The position numbers and the translations under genes are program-made. A stretch of 64,000 bases of DNA from Halobacteriovorax sp. HLS (lineage in GTDB: Bacteria; Bdellovibrionota; Bacteriovoracia; Bacteriovoracales; Bacteriovoracaceae). Under the pieces are notes generated by a model, which saw only the letters and a program-made list of their open reading frames with translations, was not told the origin of the DNA and searched no databases. Position 1 is the first letter of the stretch. Every line of letters starts with the position of its first letter. The stretch spans positions 124,001 through 188,000 of the forward strand of contig NZ_QOCL01000014.1 of NCBI RefSeq assembly GCF_004006665.1, read 5' to 3'. Shown here one piece after another: positions 1 to 8,836 of this stretch.

Positions 1-1437
1 TTCAATCTTTTTAATTATGGTCCAATTCATTGTGGCCAAAAATAGAGATATAATTGGAGATAGAATATTAAAGAAACAATAAGGAAGGTAGGTAAGGGTC
101 GGGATTCCTAGTGTTGCTGCATTATATGCACCACCACTATTCCAAGGAATTAAAACTGAAGTAACTGTTCCTGCATCTTCAAGAGCTCTTGAGAGGTTTC
201 GAGGGTCAAGACCATATTTTTCATATGCTTTTCTAAACATTTTACCAGGGACAACAATTGCTAAGTACTGATCAGAAGCAGTGGCGTTTAGGACAATACA
301 ACTCCCAAGAGTAGCACCTATAAGAGAGCCTGTACCTTTAACCAGGTGAAGAATTGATGCCGAAATTTTAGCAAGCATCCCTGTTGCATCAAGAGTTCCT
401 CCAAAAACCATTGCTGAGAATATAAGCCAAACTGTAGATAGCATACCGCTCATACCACCTCTATTTAGAAGCTTGTCAACGGTTGCAGAACCTGTTTCCA
501 TTGAAAAACCTTGATATGAAACTGTTGTGATTAGAGTGTAGAAGTCTTTAATTGAAGATTTCCCACTCATTAGTTCAATCATCATGTCTCTTTGAAATAT
601 TAGTGCCGTAATAACACCTATAAAGACTCCACAAGCAATTGCTGGTAGTGCTGGAACTTTCTTTCGCACAAGAAGAAGTACGGCTATCGGAGGAATAAAC
701 ATGAAAAAAGAAATATCAAATCTCGACTCTATTGTTTTTAACATTAGAGCTATATCTTCAGTATTCATACTTCCTGAGTCATAAGTAAGTCCTAGAATGG
801 TAAACCCAATGATTGATATAATAATTGCTGGTCCAGAAGTGAACATCATATGACGAATATGCTCAAAGAGCTCACTCCCAGCAATTGCTGGTGCAAGGTT
901 AGTCGTATCAGATAGCGGGGACATTTTATCTCCAAAGTATGCTCCTGATATAACTGCTCCAGCGATTGCCCCATCTGCAATACCAAGAGTTTGTCCAATC
1001 CCTACTAGGGCGATGCCAACAGTCCCTGTTGTTGACCAACTAGAACCAGTCGCTAGAGATACAATACAACAAATAACACAAGCAACGGGCAAGAAAACAC
1101 TTGGATTAATTAGTTTTAGACCATAGTAAATCATCGCAGGAACTGTTCCAGATAGGATCCAAACACCAATCAAGGCGCCAACGACTAGAAGAATTGTTAA
1201 GGCCGAAAGGGCCATATTTATTGAAGATGATATTTTAGTTTCTATATGATGATAAGGAACTTTGAGCTTAAAGATACCAATGAGACCAGTAACAAAGGCA
1301 GCAAATAGTAGGGCAACTTGGTTAGCACCCCCTGTAGCATCATCTTTGAAAATGAGGACATTAATGATGAGTAAAAATACTAAAAAGAACACTGGAACTA
1401 GTGATAGTATTAGTCCTGGTTTCTTGGCCCTGTGCAT
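1..1437 (-). CDS. nhaC: NhaC-family Na+/H+ antiporter, 3' end cut by window
   Basis: Inner-membrane secondary transporter that would exchange sodium for protons. The frame opens at the ATG complementary to 1435-1437 and stays open for 479 codons to the window edge, so the C-terminus is missing. The translation is a run of hydrophobic helices with the NhaC-type segments SGAYFGDKMSPLSDTTNLA and NATASDQYLAIVVPG, and a late IPWNSGGAYNAATLG stretch. A purine-rich AAGGAA lies 6 bases before the start. It diverges from the sugar operon at 1531 and has no evident link to it. Family assignment is firm; exact ion and affinity are not shown. Confidence 0.92.
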   Translation of the reverse strand, partial: MHRAKKPGLILSLVPVFFLVFLLIINVLIFKDDATGGANQVALLFAAFVTGLIGIFKLKVPYHHIETKISSSINMALSALTILLVVGALIGVWILSGTVPAMIYYGLKLINPSVFLPVACVICCIVSLATGSSWSTTGTVGIALVGIGQTLGIADGAIAGAVISGAYFGDKMSPLSDTTNLAPAIAGSELFEHIRHMMFTSGPAIIISIIGFTILGLTYDSGSMNTEDIALMLKTIESRFDISFFMFIPPIAVLLLVRKKVPALPAIACGVFIGVITALIFQRDMMIELMSGKSSIKDFYTLITTVSYQGFSMETGSATVDKLLNRGGMSGMLSTVWLIFSAMVFGGTLDATGMLAKISASILHLVKGTGSLIGATLGSCIVLNATASDQYLAIVVPGKMFRKAYEKYGLDPRNLSRALEDAGTVTSVLIPWNSGGAYNAATLGIPTLTYLPYCFFNILSPIISLFLATMNWTIIKKIE

Positions 1438-1495
1438 TTAAAATTCCTTAGTTTAGTTTTAAATAGAATAAATGCACTAACGCCATTTGGCAAAG

Positions 1496-1524
1496 ATGAC
1501 TCAGGCTTTTAGATTTGCTATAGT
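1496..1524 (+). promoter_or_regulatory. Extended -10 promoter giving an apparently leaderless mRNA
   Basis: A -35-like ATGACT (1496-1501), a 17-base spacer and an extended -10 TGC-TATAGT (TATAGT at 1519-1524) precede the ATG at 1531 by only six bases. Transcription would begin at or next to the A of the start codon, which explains the lack of a Shine-Dalgarno sequence. The same arrangement occurs before the gene starting at 17729. Confidence 0.5.
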
Positions 1525-1530
1525 TTTTGA

Positions 1531-2640
1531 ATGAAAGTTGTACTTATGCATGATTGGCTTACCGGCTTTAGAGGTGGTGAAAGAGTTTTAGAAGTTTTCT
1601 GTGAAATGTTTCCAGATGCTCCGTTGTATACTCTTATTCACAAAAAGGGGTCGACAACTAAAACAATTGAAGACAGAAAAATTGTCACTTCTTTTCTTAA
1701 TTATATTCCTGGAATTCATACTCATTATAGAAAGTTTCTTCCTTTATTTCCTCTCGCCGCATCGATGATGAATATTGAAGAAGATGCTGATTTAGTTATT
1801 AGCTCTTCTCATTGTGTAATTAAAGGCGTGAAAAAACCTAAGGGCTCGAAACATATTTCTTATATTCATAGTCCAATGAGATACCTGTATGATCAGTATG
1901 ATGTTTACTTCGGTCCTCATGCGCCATTTTATCAACGACTAGGAGCGAAGGTTTTTAAGAACTATCTTGTTAACTGGGACCTTGAAAGTAATAAAAATGT
2001 TGATGTCCCAATTGCAAATGCAGAGTTTGTAAAACAGAGGATAACTAAGTACTACCATATAGACTCAGATGTGATTCATCCTTTTGTAGATCTTAAAGAC
2101 TTTAAAGCGAATCAGAAAAGTCCTGTAGATAAAGAAGATTTTTATATTATGGTTACAGCATTTGCTCCAAATAAACGAGTTGATCTTGCTATTAAAACTT
2201 TTAATAAGCTAGGAAAGAATTTAAAAATTATTGGATCAGGTCAACAGGAACAAGAGTTACAGGAGATGGCTGGACCAACTATTGAGTTCTTAGGAAATCT
2301 TTCTCGCTCTGAAGTCGTTCAGTATTTTGCTAAAGCGCAAGCATTGATTTTTCCTGGGACAGAAGACTTTGGCATAACTCCTCTTGAGTCCCTTGCTAGC
2401 GGGACACCAGTTATTGCATATAAAATAGGTGGAGTATTAGAGACTTTAAATGAAAATGTTGCTGTTTTCTTTAATGAACAAACAGTGGAAGATTTAAGTT
2501 TGGCTATTAAAACCTTTGAAGACAAAGAATTTGTGACTCAAGAATTGTATGATAGGGCCAATGAGTTTTCTCGAGAACATTTTAAAAATAATATTCAAAA
2601 ATTAATCGATCAGGTTATGAAAGGTAAAAAGAATGGCTAA
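1531..2640 (+). CDS. GT4-type (group 1) glycosyltransferase
   Basis: Predicted cytoplasmic GT-B glycosyltransferase that moves a sugar from a nucleotide donor onto a growing surface glycan. The N-terminus (MHDWLTGFRGGERVLE) is typical of bacterial exopolysaccharide GT4 enzymes with a glycine-rich acceptor-side loop. The donor-site E-x7-E motif is visible as E278 and E286 in the segment GTEDFGITPLESLASGTPV. Its 369 residues are normal for the family. It heads an apparent operon: the next gene overlaps it by 8 bases. No Shine-Dalgarno is seen and the promoter suggests leaderless translation. Sugar specificity cannot be read from the sequence. Confidence 0.88.
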   Translation: MKVVLMHDWLTGFRGGERVLEVFCEMFPDAPLYTLIHKKGSTTKTIEDRKIVTSFLNYIPGIHTHYRKFLPLFPLAASMMNIEEDADLVISSSHCVIKGVKKPKGSKHISYIHSPMRYLYDQYDVYFGPHAPFYQRLGAKVFKNYLVNWDLESNKNVDVPIANAEFVKQRITKYYHIDSDVIHPFVDLKDFKANQKSPVDKEDFYIMVTAFAPNKRVDLAIKTFNKLGKNLKIIGSGQQEQELQEMAGPTIEFLGNLSRSEVVQYFAKAQALIFPGTEDFGITPLESLASGTPVIAYKIGGVLETLNENVAVFFNEQTVEDLSLAIKTFEDKEFVTQELYDRANEFSREHFKNNIQKLIDQVMKGKKNG

Positions 2641-3610
2641 GATACTTATCACTGGTGGAGCAGGTTATATTGGCTCCCATATTGTTAACCTCATAGGAGG
2701 GACAGATCATGAGGTTACAATTTATGATAATTTGTCTACAGGCCGCAAAGAAAGTGTACTCAATGGTGATCTCGTAGTTGGAGATCTCGAAGATATCTCA
2801 AAACTAGAGGCCTTGATTATAGAGAAAAAGTTTGATGCATGCCTACACTTTGCGGGATCAATCATTGTTCCAGAAAGTGTCACAGACCCTCTGAAGTACT
2901 ATAATAATAATACCCAAAACACTTTATCCTTGATCAACCTGTGTATTAAGCATGGAGTTAATAAGTTTATTTTCTCTTCGACTGCTGCTGTATATGGTAT
3001 GGCCCCTGGTGGAATTTGTTCTGAAGATATGCAGGTTGAACCAATTAATCCATATGGAAAAACTAAGCTAATGACCGAATGGATGCTACAAGACGTTGCT
3101 CAGGCCCATGAGGGTTTTGAGTTTGTTATATTGAGATACTTTAATGTTGCTGGAGCTAATGTTGATGGTAGGGTCGGTCAGTGTTCTCCGTTATCGACTC
3201 ATTTAATTAAAATTGCATGTGAAACAGCTCTTGGTAAGAGAGAAAAAATGTACGTTTTTGGAGATGATTATGAAACCAAAGATGGAACATGCATTAGAGA
3301 TTATATTCATGTCGACGATTTAGCCTCTGCTCATATAGATGCTTTAACTTATCTGTTAAAAGGTGGAAAATCGACACTTTGCAACTGTGGTTATGGACAT
3401 GGATTTACGGTAAAAGAAGTTCTAGAAGTTGTTAAAAAAGTTTCTGGCGTAAACTTCAAAGTAGAGCAAGGACCTAGAAGAGCAGGTGATGCTCCAGTAT
3501 TAATGTCAAAAGCTGAAAAAATTGGTACAGTTTTGGGCTGGAAGCCAAAGTATGATGATTTAGAATTAATAGTTAGAACTGCTCTTGAATGGGAAAAGAA
3601 ACTTTCTTAG
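2633..3610 (+). CDS. galE: UDP-glucose 4-epimerase-like SDR
   Basis: Extended short-chain dehydrogenase that would interconvert UDP-glucose and UDP-galactose, or the N-acetylated forms, supplying donors for the neighbouring glycosyltransferase. The NAD-binding GGAGYIG lies at residues 8-14, the catalytic Ser/Thr around residues 115-117, and the Y141-x3-K145 pair in INPYGKTK. The segments LRYFNVAGA and GTCIRDYIHVDDLA are GalE hallmarks. At 325 residues it matches bacterial GalE. The start overlaps the upstream stop by 8 bases, indicating translational coupling. Substrate could be UDP-GlcNAc rather than UDP-Glc; the sequence does not decide. Confidence 0.88.
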   Translation: MAKILITGGAGYIGSHIVNLIGGTDHEVTIYDNLSTGRKESVLNGDLVVGDLEDISKLEALIIEKKFDACLHFAGSIIVPESVTDPLKYYNNNTQNTLSLINLCIKHGVNKFIFSSTAAVYGMAPGGICSEDMQVEPINPYGKTKLMTEWMLQDVAQAHEGFEFVILRYFNVAGANVDGRVGQCSPLSTHLIKIACETALGKREKMYVFGDDYETKDGTCIRDYIHVDDLASAHIDALTYLLKGGKSTLCNCGYGHGFTVKEVLEVVKKVSGVNFKVEQGPRRAGDAPVLMSKAEKIGTVLGWKPKYDDLELIVRTALEWEKKLS

Positions 3611-3663
3611 TTAAAAAAATCTTTATCATATATAAAATTACAATTTAAAGGTATTATATTAGG

Positions 3664-4857
3664 ATGAATTTAATTAGTTTGAAATTAACTTTTGCAGCTC
3701 TTTTTGTTCTAGCTCTTGGAACTTTTGTTTCGGTTAGTTTTAGTGCTGTAAGCCATATCCTCTTCGTTATACCAGGGCTATACTTTTTTTACTTAGACTT
3801 CATCAAAAAAGAAAGACCAATACACTTTTCAGTAAGCTCTAAATTTTTACTTGTTATGGTAGCTACAATGATTCTATCTGTACTAGCGAATACAGATATC
3901 ATAGATAGACCTTTAAGCAATATATCAAAAGTTAAGTATTTTCTTATTCCTTGGTTAGGTGTTTTTGCAGTACAACGATTAATCGATGATTATCTGACAC
4001 CTAAAAGAGCGAGAATTCTTTTAAATACTTTCTTAATAGCGACAAGTATTGCAACAGTCTCAGGCTTAATTGCATTAAAGACAGGATTTAATCCAATCAA
4101 AATGAAGGATGCCTGTCATCCCTCAAGAGCCTGTGGTTTGTTTGGTATGTATATGACCTATGGTTACGGAATCAGCTTGTTTGCAACTCTTTTGACAGTA
4201 AGTTTATTGCTTAAGAATAAGTTTCTTTCTGTAAAGATCATTATTCCATCTACTGTTTTGGCCGTTATTGGAACAATTCTTTCTTATGCTCGAGGTGGAT
4301 GGATAGGGTATATTGCAGGTGTATCCAGTTTCTTTTTTAGAAAAAATACGAAGGTCTTCTTAATATTTTTAGCGATAAGTGCCTCTATATTCGCAGGTGT
4401 CTTAAAATTTAGTCCTACCGTAAATAATATGTTCTTTAATAGGGCGGAATCTAATTCTCAGCGTATAGCTTTTTACAAGACAGCTTATATTGCTTTTAGA
4501 GAGAAGCCTTTTTTTGGATGGGGTTATAGAAACTTTGAAAGCAATGTAAAAGAGATTAAGAAAAAGCATGATATCGCGTACCCTGAGTTTGGAGGACATG
4601 CTCATAATAACTTATTAGAGCATCTGGCCTCTACTGGTGGGCTTGGCTTTCTGGCAACTATTGCATTCTTTATGGCCTGGTTATTCGAAAGCTATCGTAG
4701 AGACGACTTTATAGGTAAAGTAACTTTTTCTTTTGTCGTGAGCTTTCTTGTTTCTGGAATGTTTCAATATACTTTTGGTGATGGAGAAAACTTGTTTCTT
4801 ATAATGGGAATTTGGATGCTATCCCAACTGAGGGGGAATAATGTCAGACTTGATTGA
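3664..4857 (+). CDS. O-antigen ligase/polymerase-like membrane protein (Wzy/WaaL family)
   Basis: Polytopic inner-membrane protein with about ten hydrophobic segments and one large extracytoplasmic loop, the layout of the Wzy_C/O-antigen ligase family. Such proteins use undecaprenyl-linked glycans, either polymerising repeat units or ligating them to lipid A core or protein. The segment SYARGGWIGYIAG and the conserved loop ending GHAHNNLLEHLASTGGLG support the call. Length 397 residues is usual. It sits between galE-like and aldose-epimerase genes and overlaps the latter by 17 bases. Ligase and polymerase cannot be separated by sequence alone. Confidence 0.82.
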   Translation: MNLISLKLTFAALFVLALGTFVSVSFSAVSHILFVIPGLYFFYLDFIKKERPIHFSVSSKFLLVMVATMILSVLANTDIIDRPLSNISKVKYFLIPWLGVFAVQRLIDDYLTPKRARILLNTFLIATSIATVSGLIALKTGFNPIKMKDACHPSRACGLFGMYMTYGYGISLFATLLTVSLLLKNKFLSVKIIIPSTVLAVIGTILSYARGGWIGYIAGVSSFFFRKNTKVFLIFLAISASIFAGVLKFSPTVNNMFFNRAESNSQRIAFYKTAYIAFREKPFFGWGYRNFESNVKEIKKKHDIAYPEFGGHAHNNLLEHLASTGGLGFLATIAFFMAWLFESYRRDDFIGKVTFSFVVSFLVSGMFQYTFGDGENLFLIMGIWMLSQLRGNNVRLD

Positions 4858-5722
4858 GATTTCCAGTGAATTTATTCAAGCAGTAATTGACCCTAATGGT
4901 GCTGAATTAACGAGTCTTTTAGATACAGAATCGGGAATTGAGTACTTGTGGCAACAGGACCCATCTTGGTGGAAAAGATCAGCTCCAATATTATTTCCAA
5001 TTGTTGGAAAACTTTTGGAGGATCGTTATAGAGTGGGTAATAAATTCTATAATATGACTCAACATGGTTTTGCTCGTGATATGAAGTTTCAACTCGTGAG
5101 AGCTGAGTCAGATAGTGCTCACTTTAAACTTGAGTACACTGATGAAACACTTAAGGTCTTTCCATATAAATTTGTCTTAGAAGTAAAGTTTAAAGTCTAT
5201 GGGCCTAAGCTTATAGTTGATTACGAAGTAAGAAATGTGGATAGAAGAGAAATGCTTTTTTCTATTGGCTCTCATCCTGCATTTAATGTTCCTCTAGAAA
5301 AAGGGGAAAAGTTTGAAGACTACTTTATTGAGTTTGATGAAGATGAACTTGGTGGAGCTTATTATTTAGAAAAAGGATTGGTTAACTTCCACGGGGCTCC
5401 AGATAGAAAGATGTTTGAAGGCCGTAAAATTGCGATGACAAAAAGCCTTTTTAGAAATGATGCGCTTATTTTTAAAGATTTGAACTCTACTAAAGTTAGT
5501 CTTAAAAACATAAATAACTCCAGGTCTCTTACAATGGAAATAGAAAATGCAACCTATCTAGGTCTCTGGGCTCCAGAGGGAGCGCCATTTGTTTGTATTG
5601 AACCATGGGTTGGTGTGGCCGATGGTGTTGACTCTAAAAATGACTTCTTAGAAAAAGAAGGACTTATTAGTCTTGAGTCTGGAAAGTGTTTCCAAACATC
5701 ATATACTTTATTTCTTAATTAA
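4841..5722 (+). CDS. Aldose 1-epimerase, LacX/GalM-like
   Basis: Cytoplasmic mutarotase-type protein of the galactose mutarotase superfamily, expected to interconvert alpha and beta anomers. The N-terminal GAELTSLLDTESGIEYLW, the TQHGFARDMKF segment with its histidine and the GSHPAFNVP histidine motif match the LacX branch rather than classical GalM. Length is 293 residues. The start overlaps the upstream membrane gene by 17 bases, so it probably belongs to the 1531-5722 operon with the GalE-like enzyme. Its 3' end overlaps the convergent hipA-like gene by 15 bases. Confidence 0.87.
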   Translation: MSDLIEISSEFIQAVIDPNGAELTSLLDTESGIEYLWQQDPSWWKRSAPILFPIVGKLLEDRYRVGNKFYNMTQHGFARDMKFQLVRAESDSAHFKLEYTDETLKVFPYKFVLEVKFKVYGPKLIVDYEVRNVDRREMLFSIGSHPAFNVPLEKGEKFEDYFIEFDEDELGGAYYLEKGLVNFHGAPDRKMFEGRKIAMTKSLFRNDALIFKDLNSTKVSLKNINNSRSLTMEIENATYLGLWAPEGAPFVCIEPWVGVADGVDSKNDFLEKEGLISLESGKCFQTSYTLFLN

Positions 5723-7039
5723 TAGTTCGATTCTCTTCTTAATAAGTGTTTTTAAATTGTTCTTTTTCTTTTCGTCTAGAAAGGATTTAGTAATGATATT
5801 TTCCCAACTCTTTGTCTTTAGTGAGAACTTTTTATAAATATAGTCTCTAACTTTATCCTTTATCTCCAAGTTTTTTGCAAGAATATCAAAATCTTCTTTT
5901 TTTAATTTATTTTTTTTTCCATTAATAGAAAGGGCCATTTGCTCATTATCATACTCCTTAAAGTCTTCTTGGAAAATTTCAAAGCTCAGAAGGTCATAGG
6001 CAGGAGATAGGCTCGGTCCATCATTATGGAGGACGCTAATATTTTTCAAGTGAAGATCTGAGTTTCCAACTATGAATGAGAAAATGATGAGTTCAAATAG
6101 TTTTAACACTTGTTCTGCCGGGGCATTTTGTGAGCAGTAGTTTCGTAAGGTTTTTGCAACTTTCTGATAACTGCCAGTATATTTTCGATCAGTAACTTGA
6201 TCAAAAATCTGACAAAAATCTTCCATATGAATTTTTGAATTATCCTCATTACGATCAAATCGTTTGATTAAAAGGGCGAGATCATTATTATCAAGGTAGA
6301 TAAGGGTTGATTCAGCTGTTGGAAGTCCATAGTCTCTTGATAGTTTTAATATGAGGTCTTCATTTTGAGCAATATGAGGAATTGATCCTTTTGGTTTTAA
6401 GATAAAATTTCCAGAAAGATGGGTTAGTGTTAATCTTTTTGTCTTTTTATCCTTATTTGAGCAGAGGGAAATTTTCTTTTGCACACCAGGAATTGTCAGG
6501 CCACTTTCAATATTTAAATGGGATAGCTCTTTTATTACTTCTTCACTCAATTGTATTGTAGGAGGTGTCGTCGTTTTGAAAAACTCTTTCGAGCACCTCT
6601 CATGAAATTCGCCACCTCTTAATTCTTCATAGCAGTATAAACACTTTCCAGGGTTTTGAATATTTCTGGCCTTAACGATATTTGGGGTCGTCGCCCTAGG
6701 ACTGATATTAGACTCTTGATCTGGCTCTCTTATTGAAACAGCTCCAATCGGATCATAGCAACTCTTAAGTAGCAGCTTGAAGCGATCTCTTATGGGATGA
6801 AATTTCCAGTGTTCAGTAGCTAGGTTTAAAATCCATCCCTCTGGAAGTAGACCATCAAAGAAGCCATTTAGATATTGAGATGAAAAAGGAGTGTCCTGTA
6901 AAGGAAGTGAGTAGCTTAGTGGCGAACTTTCATTATTTTCTAGGTACTCACTTATATATCTAAACTCAAAGTCTCCATCTTTTGATTCAGTAATTTTTCC
7001 TGCCAGGGTATCTTTAAAGTAGACGAGTCCTTCTTTCAT
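5708..7039 (-). CDS. hipA: HipA-family serine/threonine kinase toxin
   Basis: Toxin half of a HipBA-type type II toxin-antitoxin module; known family members phosphorylate protein targets such as glutamyl-tRNA synthetase and cause dormancy. The N-terminal subdomain (about residues 1-105, with LPEGW and YDPIGAVSI) is followed by a Cys-rich insert beginning CLYCYEELRGGEFHERC, then the kinase core: GVQKKISL, GNFILKPKG, LIKRFDR and the catalytic NSDLHLKN loop. At 443 residues it is a single full-length protein, not a split HipST type. It begins inside the hipB stop (ATGA). The Cys-rich insert may bind zinc; this is inferred. Confidence 0.9.
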   Translation of the reverse strand: MKEGLVYFKDTLAGKITESKDGDFEFRYISEYLENNESSPLSYSLPLQDTPFSSQYLNGFFDGLLPEGWILNLATEHWKFHPIRDRFKLLLKSCYDPIGAVSIREPDQESNISPRATTPNIVKARNIQNPGKCLYCYEELRGGEFHERCSKEFFKTTTPPTIQLSEEVIKELSHLNIESGLTIPGVQKKISLCSNKDKKTKRLTLTHLSGNFILKPKGSIPHIAQNEDLILKLSRDYGLPTAESTLIYLDNNDLALLIKRFDRNEDNSKIHMEDFCQIFDQVTDRKYTGSYQKVAKTLRNYCSQNAPAEQVLKLFELIIFSFIVGNSDLHLKNISVLHNDGPSLSPAYDLLSFEIFQEDFKEYDNEQMALSINGKKNKLKKEDFDILAKNLEIKDKVRDYIYKKFSLKTKSWENIITKSFLDEKKKNNLKTLIKKRIELLIKK

Positions 7040-7260
7040 AACTCATCTCTCTTTTCCATTTTTATTGGAACCAAAGTCAGGCCTAGAAAATTTAGAACCT
7101 CATTTACCTTATCAAGCCGCACGCTTTCTTTCCCTTGCTCTAATGCTCGTAAAAAGCTCAAGCTTACACCTGCTCTTAGTGAGAACTCTTCTTGAGTGTA
7201 TCCAAGTTTTTTTCTCTGCGTAGCGACTGTTTTTGAAAGAATTGATTTACTATTATTCAT
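7036..7260 (-). CDS. hipB: HipB-like antitoxin, XRE-type HTH repressor
   Basis: A 74-residue DNA-binding antitoxin made almost entirely of one Cro/C1-type helix-turn-helix (TQEEFSLRAGVSLSFLRALEQGK, residues about 22-44). It would bind HipA and repress its own operon. The gene lies directly upstream of hipA with a 4-base ATGA overlap. Three matching palindromes precede the start, the nearest ending one base from the ATG, so repressor bound there should block initiation. No Shine-Dalgarno is evident in front of the ATG. Confidence 0.9.
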   Translation of the reverse strand: MNNSKSILSKTVATQRKKLGYTQEEFSLRAGVSLSFLRALEQGKESVRLDKVNEVLNFLGLTLVPIKMEKRDEL

Positions 7261-7261
7261 T

Positions 7262-7279
7262 TATACATGATCTAGTATA
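7262..7279. promoter_or_regulatory. HipB operator O1
   Basis: Inverted repeat TATACATGATCTAGTATA, centred on GATC, immediately upstream of the hipB start codon. It is the first of three 18-bp copies whose starts are exactly 40 bp apart. Assignment to HipB is by position and copy number. Confidence 0.75.
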
Positions 7280-7301
7280 ATTAGGTCTGAGTCAATTAAA
7301 T

Positions 7302-7319
7302 TATACTTGATCTGATATA
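7302..7319. promoter_or_regulatory. HipB operator O2
   Basis: Second copy, TATACTTGATCTGATATA, the least symmetric of the three. A perfect -10 hexamer for the minus strand (TATAAT, complement of 7300-7305) overlaps its proximal end, so binding would occlude RNA polymerase. Confidence 0.7.
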
Positions 7320-7341
7320 GTTTGACTCTGAATAAGTTGAT

Positions 7342-7359
7342 TATACTAGATCGAGTATA
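7342..7359. promoter_or_regulatory. HipB operator O3
   Basis: Third copy, TATACTAGATCGAGTATA, symmetric except for one base pair and adjacent to the stop codon of the upstream minus-strand gene. Another TATAAT for the minus strand (complement of 7340-7345) overlaps it. Confidence 0.72.
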
Positions 7360-7360
7360 A

Positions 7361-8770
7361 TTATTTTAGCTTGCAAGAGCTAAGTGCCCAGATATTTGAG
7401 CGGTCTCTCCAGTTGAATGGATTAAATTTTAATACCCATGAAGGGTACGATATATACAGCTGAGAGCATTTGTACTTTGTGTTAATTAATTCAAAGTCAC
7501 TATACTTTGTCGTAAATGTATAGAATTCATTCTCATTTATCTGGTCGCTTTGAATAAGTTGCGTCTTGGGGCGCTTGTAAACAAGCATTTCTAAGTCAGG
7601 ATAAACACCTTTTCTATCTTTGAATGTGTAGAGCTTTAGCTGTTCGTTAGATTTGAAATTATAGAGAAATTGGTAAAACTTTAAAGGCGTGTAGGCAGGC
7701 TTAAAGCACACACCAATTAGAAAGATAAAATTTATAACGAAGAAAGTTTTTAAAACCTTGTGATATTTTTTCGCATCAATAAAATGAAAGAGCATGAAAA
7801 GAGTTAGAAATAGAAGTGGATAAATGAAGCGAAGCTCTTTGTGACCAATTGACGAGTGAAAGATAAGAAAAGGGATAAATACCCAACTCGCAAAAGAAGA
7901 TCTTTTCTTATAAATATAGACGCACGATACGACTAGAAGTGGTAGGGAGAATAGATGAAGACTTTTTAGTGAAAGCTTAATATATCCCCACCACGGCATG
8001 ACTCCAAAGCCACTGATTTTATCTTCAATTAGGTTTTCTTTTAAATAATTCAGTGGAGTAAGAGTAAGCTCCCCATAACCTAGGTAATCAAAACCAAAGC
8101 CAATGAGCACACCTAATAGTATAAAGAAACTAAAATTTAAAAACCAATCTCTTATTGAAACCTTCTTCTTATAGAGAAGCCATAGACCTAATGATAAAGA
8201 TAGTAGCCCTGTTTGATGCCTAAGAGAAAAAGAAAGACCTAGTAAAAGTCCTGATATAACTAAGTCTCTCACTTTTATTTCAGCATCTTTTAATAACCGT
8301 GCGAGCGCTAAGACGAAAAAACAAGTGGCCCAATTATCTGAAGAGGTTCTCACTGACATAAAGATTAGGGGATAAAATAAAAGGGAGAAACTTTGAAAGT
8401 ACTTAAAGGTATCATTCGTAAAAAATCTTCTAAAGCTATTTGAAAACTTAACTAATGTATAAAATCCAAGTAGCCCTGAAGCGAGCCTTGCAATTGTCGC
8501 TAGAGTGAAAGGATTATTGATTCCTGCAACCTTAAAGGGATAGAGAATAAAAGTAATAAAGTAGGGGAGAGTCCAAGGTCTTATCTTTGAATCTAGCTCC
8601 CATGTACCTAAATGTTCTAAAATACCAAGCTTTGAAAAAGCAAAGTCGAGGGTGTAGTACTGCTCATCTGGGTGTAAAAAGCCCACTGAGAAGAGGGCCG
8701 TTAGCATAATGGCAGTGAAGCTTAGTAGGTATATGTTCTTTTGAGCGAATATATTCACGCTAAATCTCAT
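7361..8770 (-). CDS. GT22-family (Alg9/PIG-B-like) mannosyltransferase, membrane protein
   Basis: Polytopic GT-C glycosyltransferase expected to transfer a sugar, typically mannose in this family, from a polyprenyl-phosphate donor on the periplasmic face. Key signatures are the first-loop H33-P-D-E36 with downstream Tyr pair (HPDEQYY) and the GHKELRFIYPL segment, both characteristic of Glyco_transf_22. About ten hydrophobic helices run through its 469 residues, and the last 90 residues are hydrophilic. It is transcribed towards hipBA and ends one base from operator O3. No sugar gene flanks it directly, so its acceptor is unknown. Confidence 0.8.
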   Translation of the reverse strand: MRFSVNIFAQKNIYLLSFTAIMLTALFSVGFLHPDEQYYTLDFAFSKLGILEHLGTWELDSKIRPWTLPYFITFILYPFKVAGINNPFTLATIARLASGLLGFYTLVKFSNSFRRFFTNDTFKYFQSFSLLFYPLIFMSVRTSSDNWATCFFVLALARLLKDAEIKVRDLVISGLLLGLSFSLRHQTGLLSLSLGLWLLYKKKVSIRDWFLNFSFFILLGVLIGFGFDYLGYGELTLTPLNYLKENLIEDKISGFGVMPWWGYIKLSLKSLHLFSLPLLVVSCVYIYKKRSSFASWVFIPFLIFHSSIGHKELRFIYPLLFLTLFMLFHFIDAKKYHKVLKTFFVINFIFLIGVCFKPAYTPLKFYQFLYNFKSNEQLKLYTFKDRKGVYPDLEMLVYKRPKTQLIQSDQINENEFYTFTTKYSDFELINTKYKCSQLYISYPSWVLKFNPFNWRDRSNIWALSSCKLK

Positions 8771-8836
8771 CTATTGTAGTTATTTTTAAAAGATTTTAGC
8801 TACTTATTGGCCTAAATACAATTTAGTATTTCTAGT

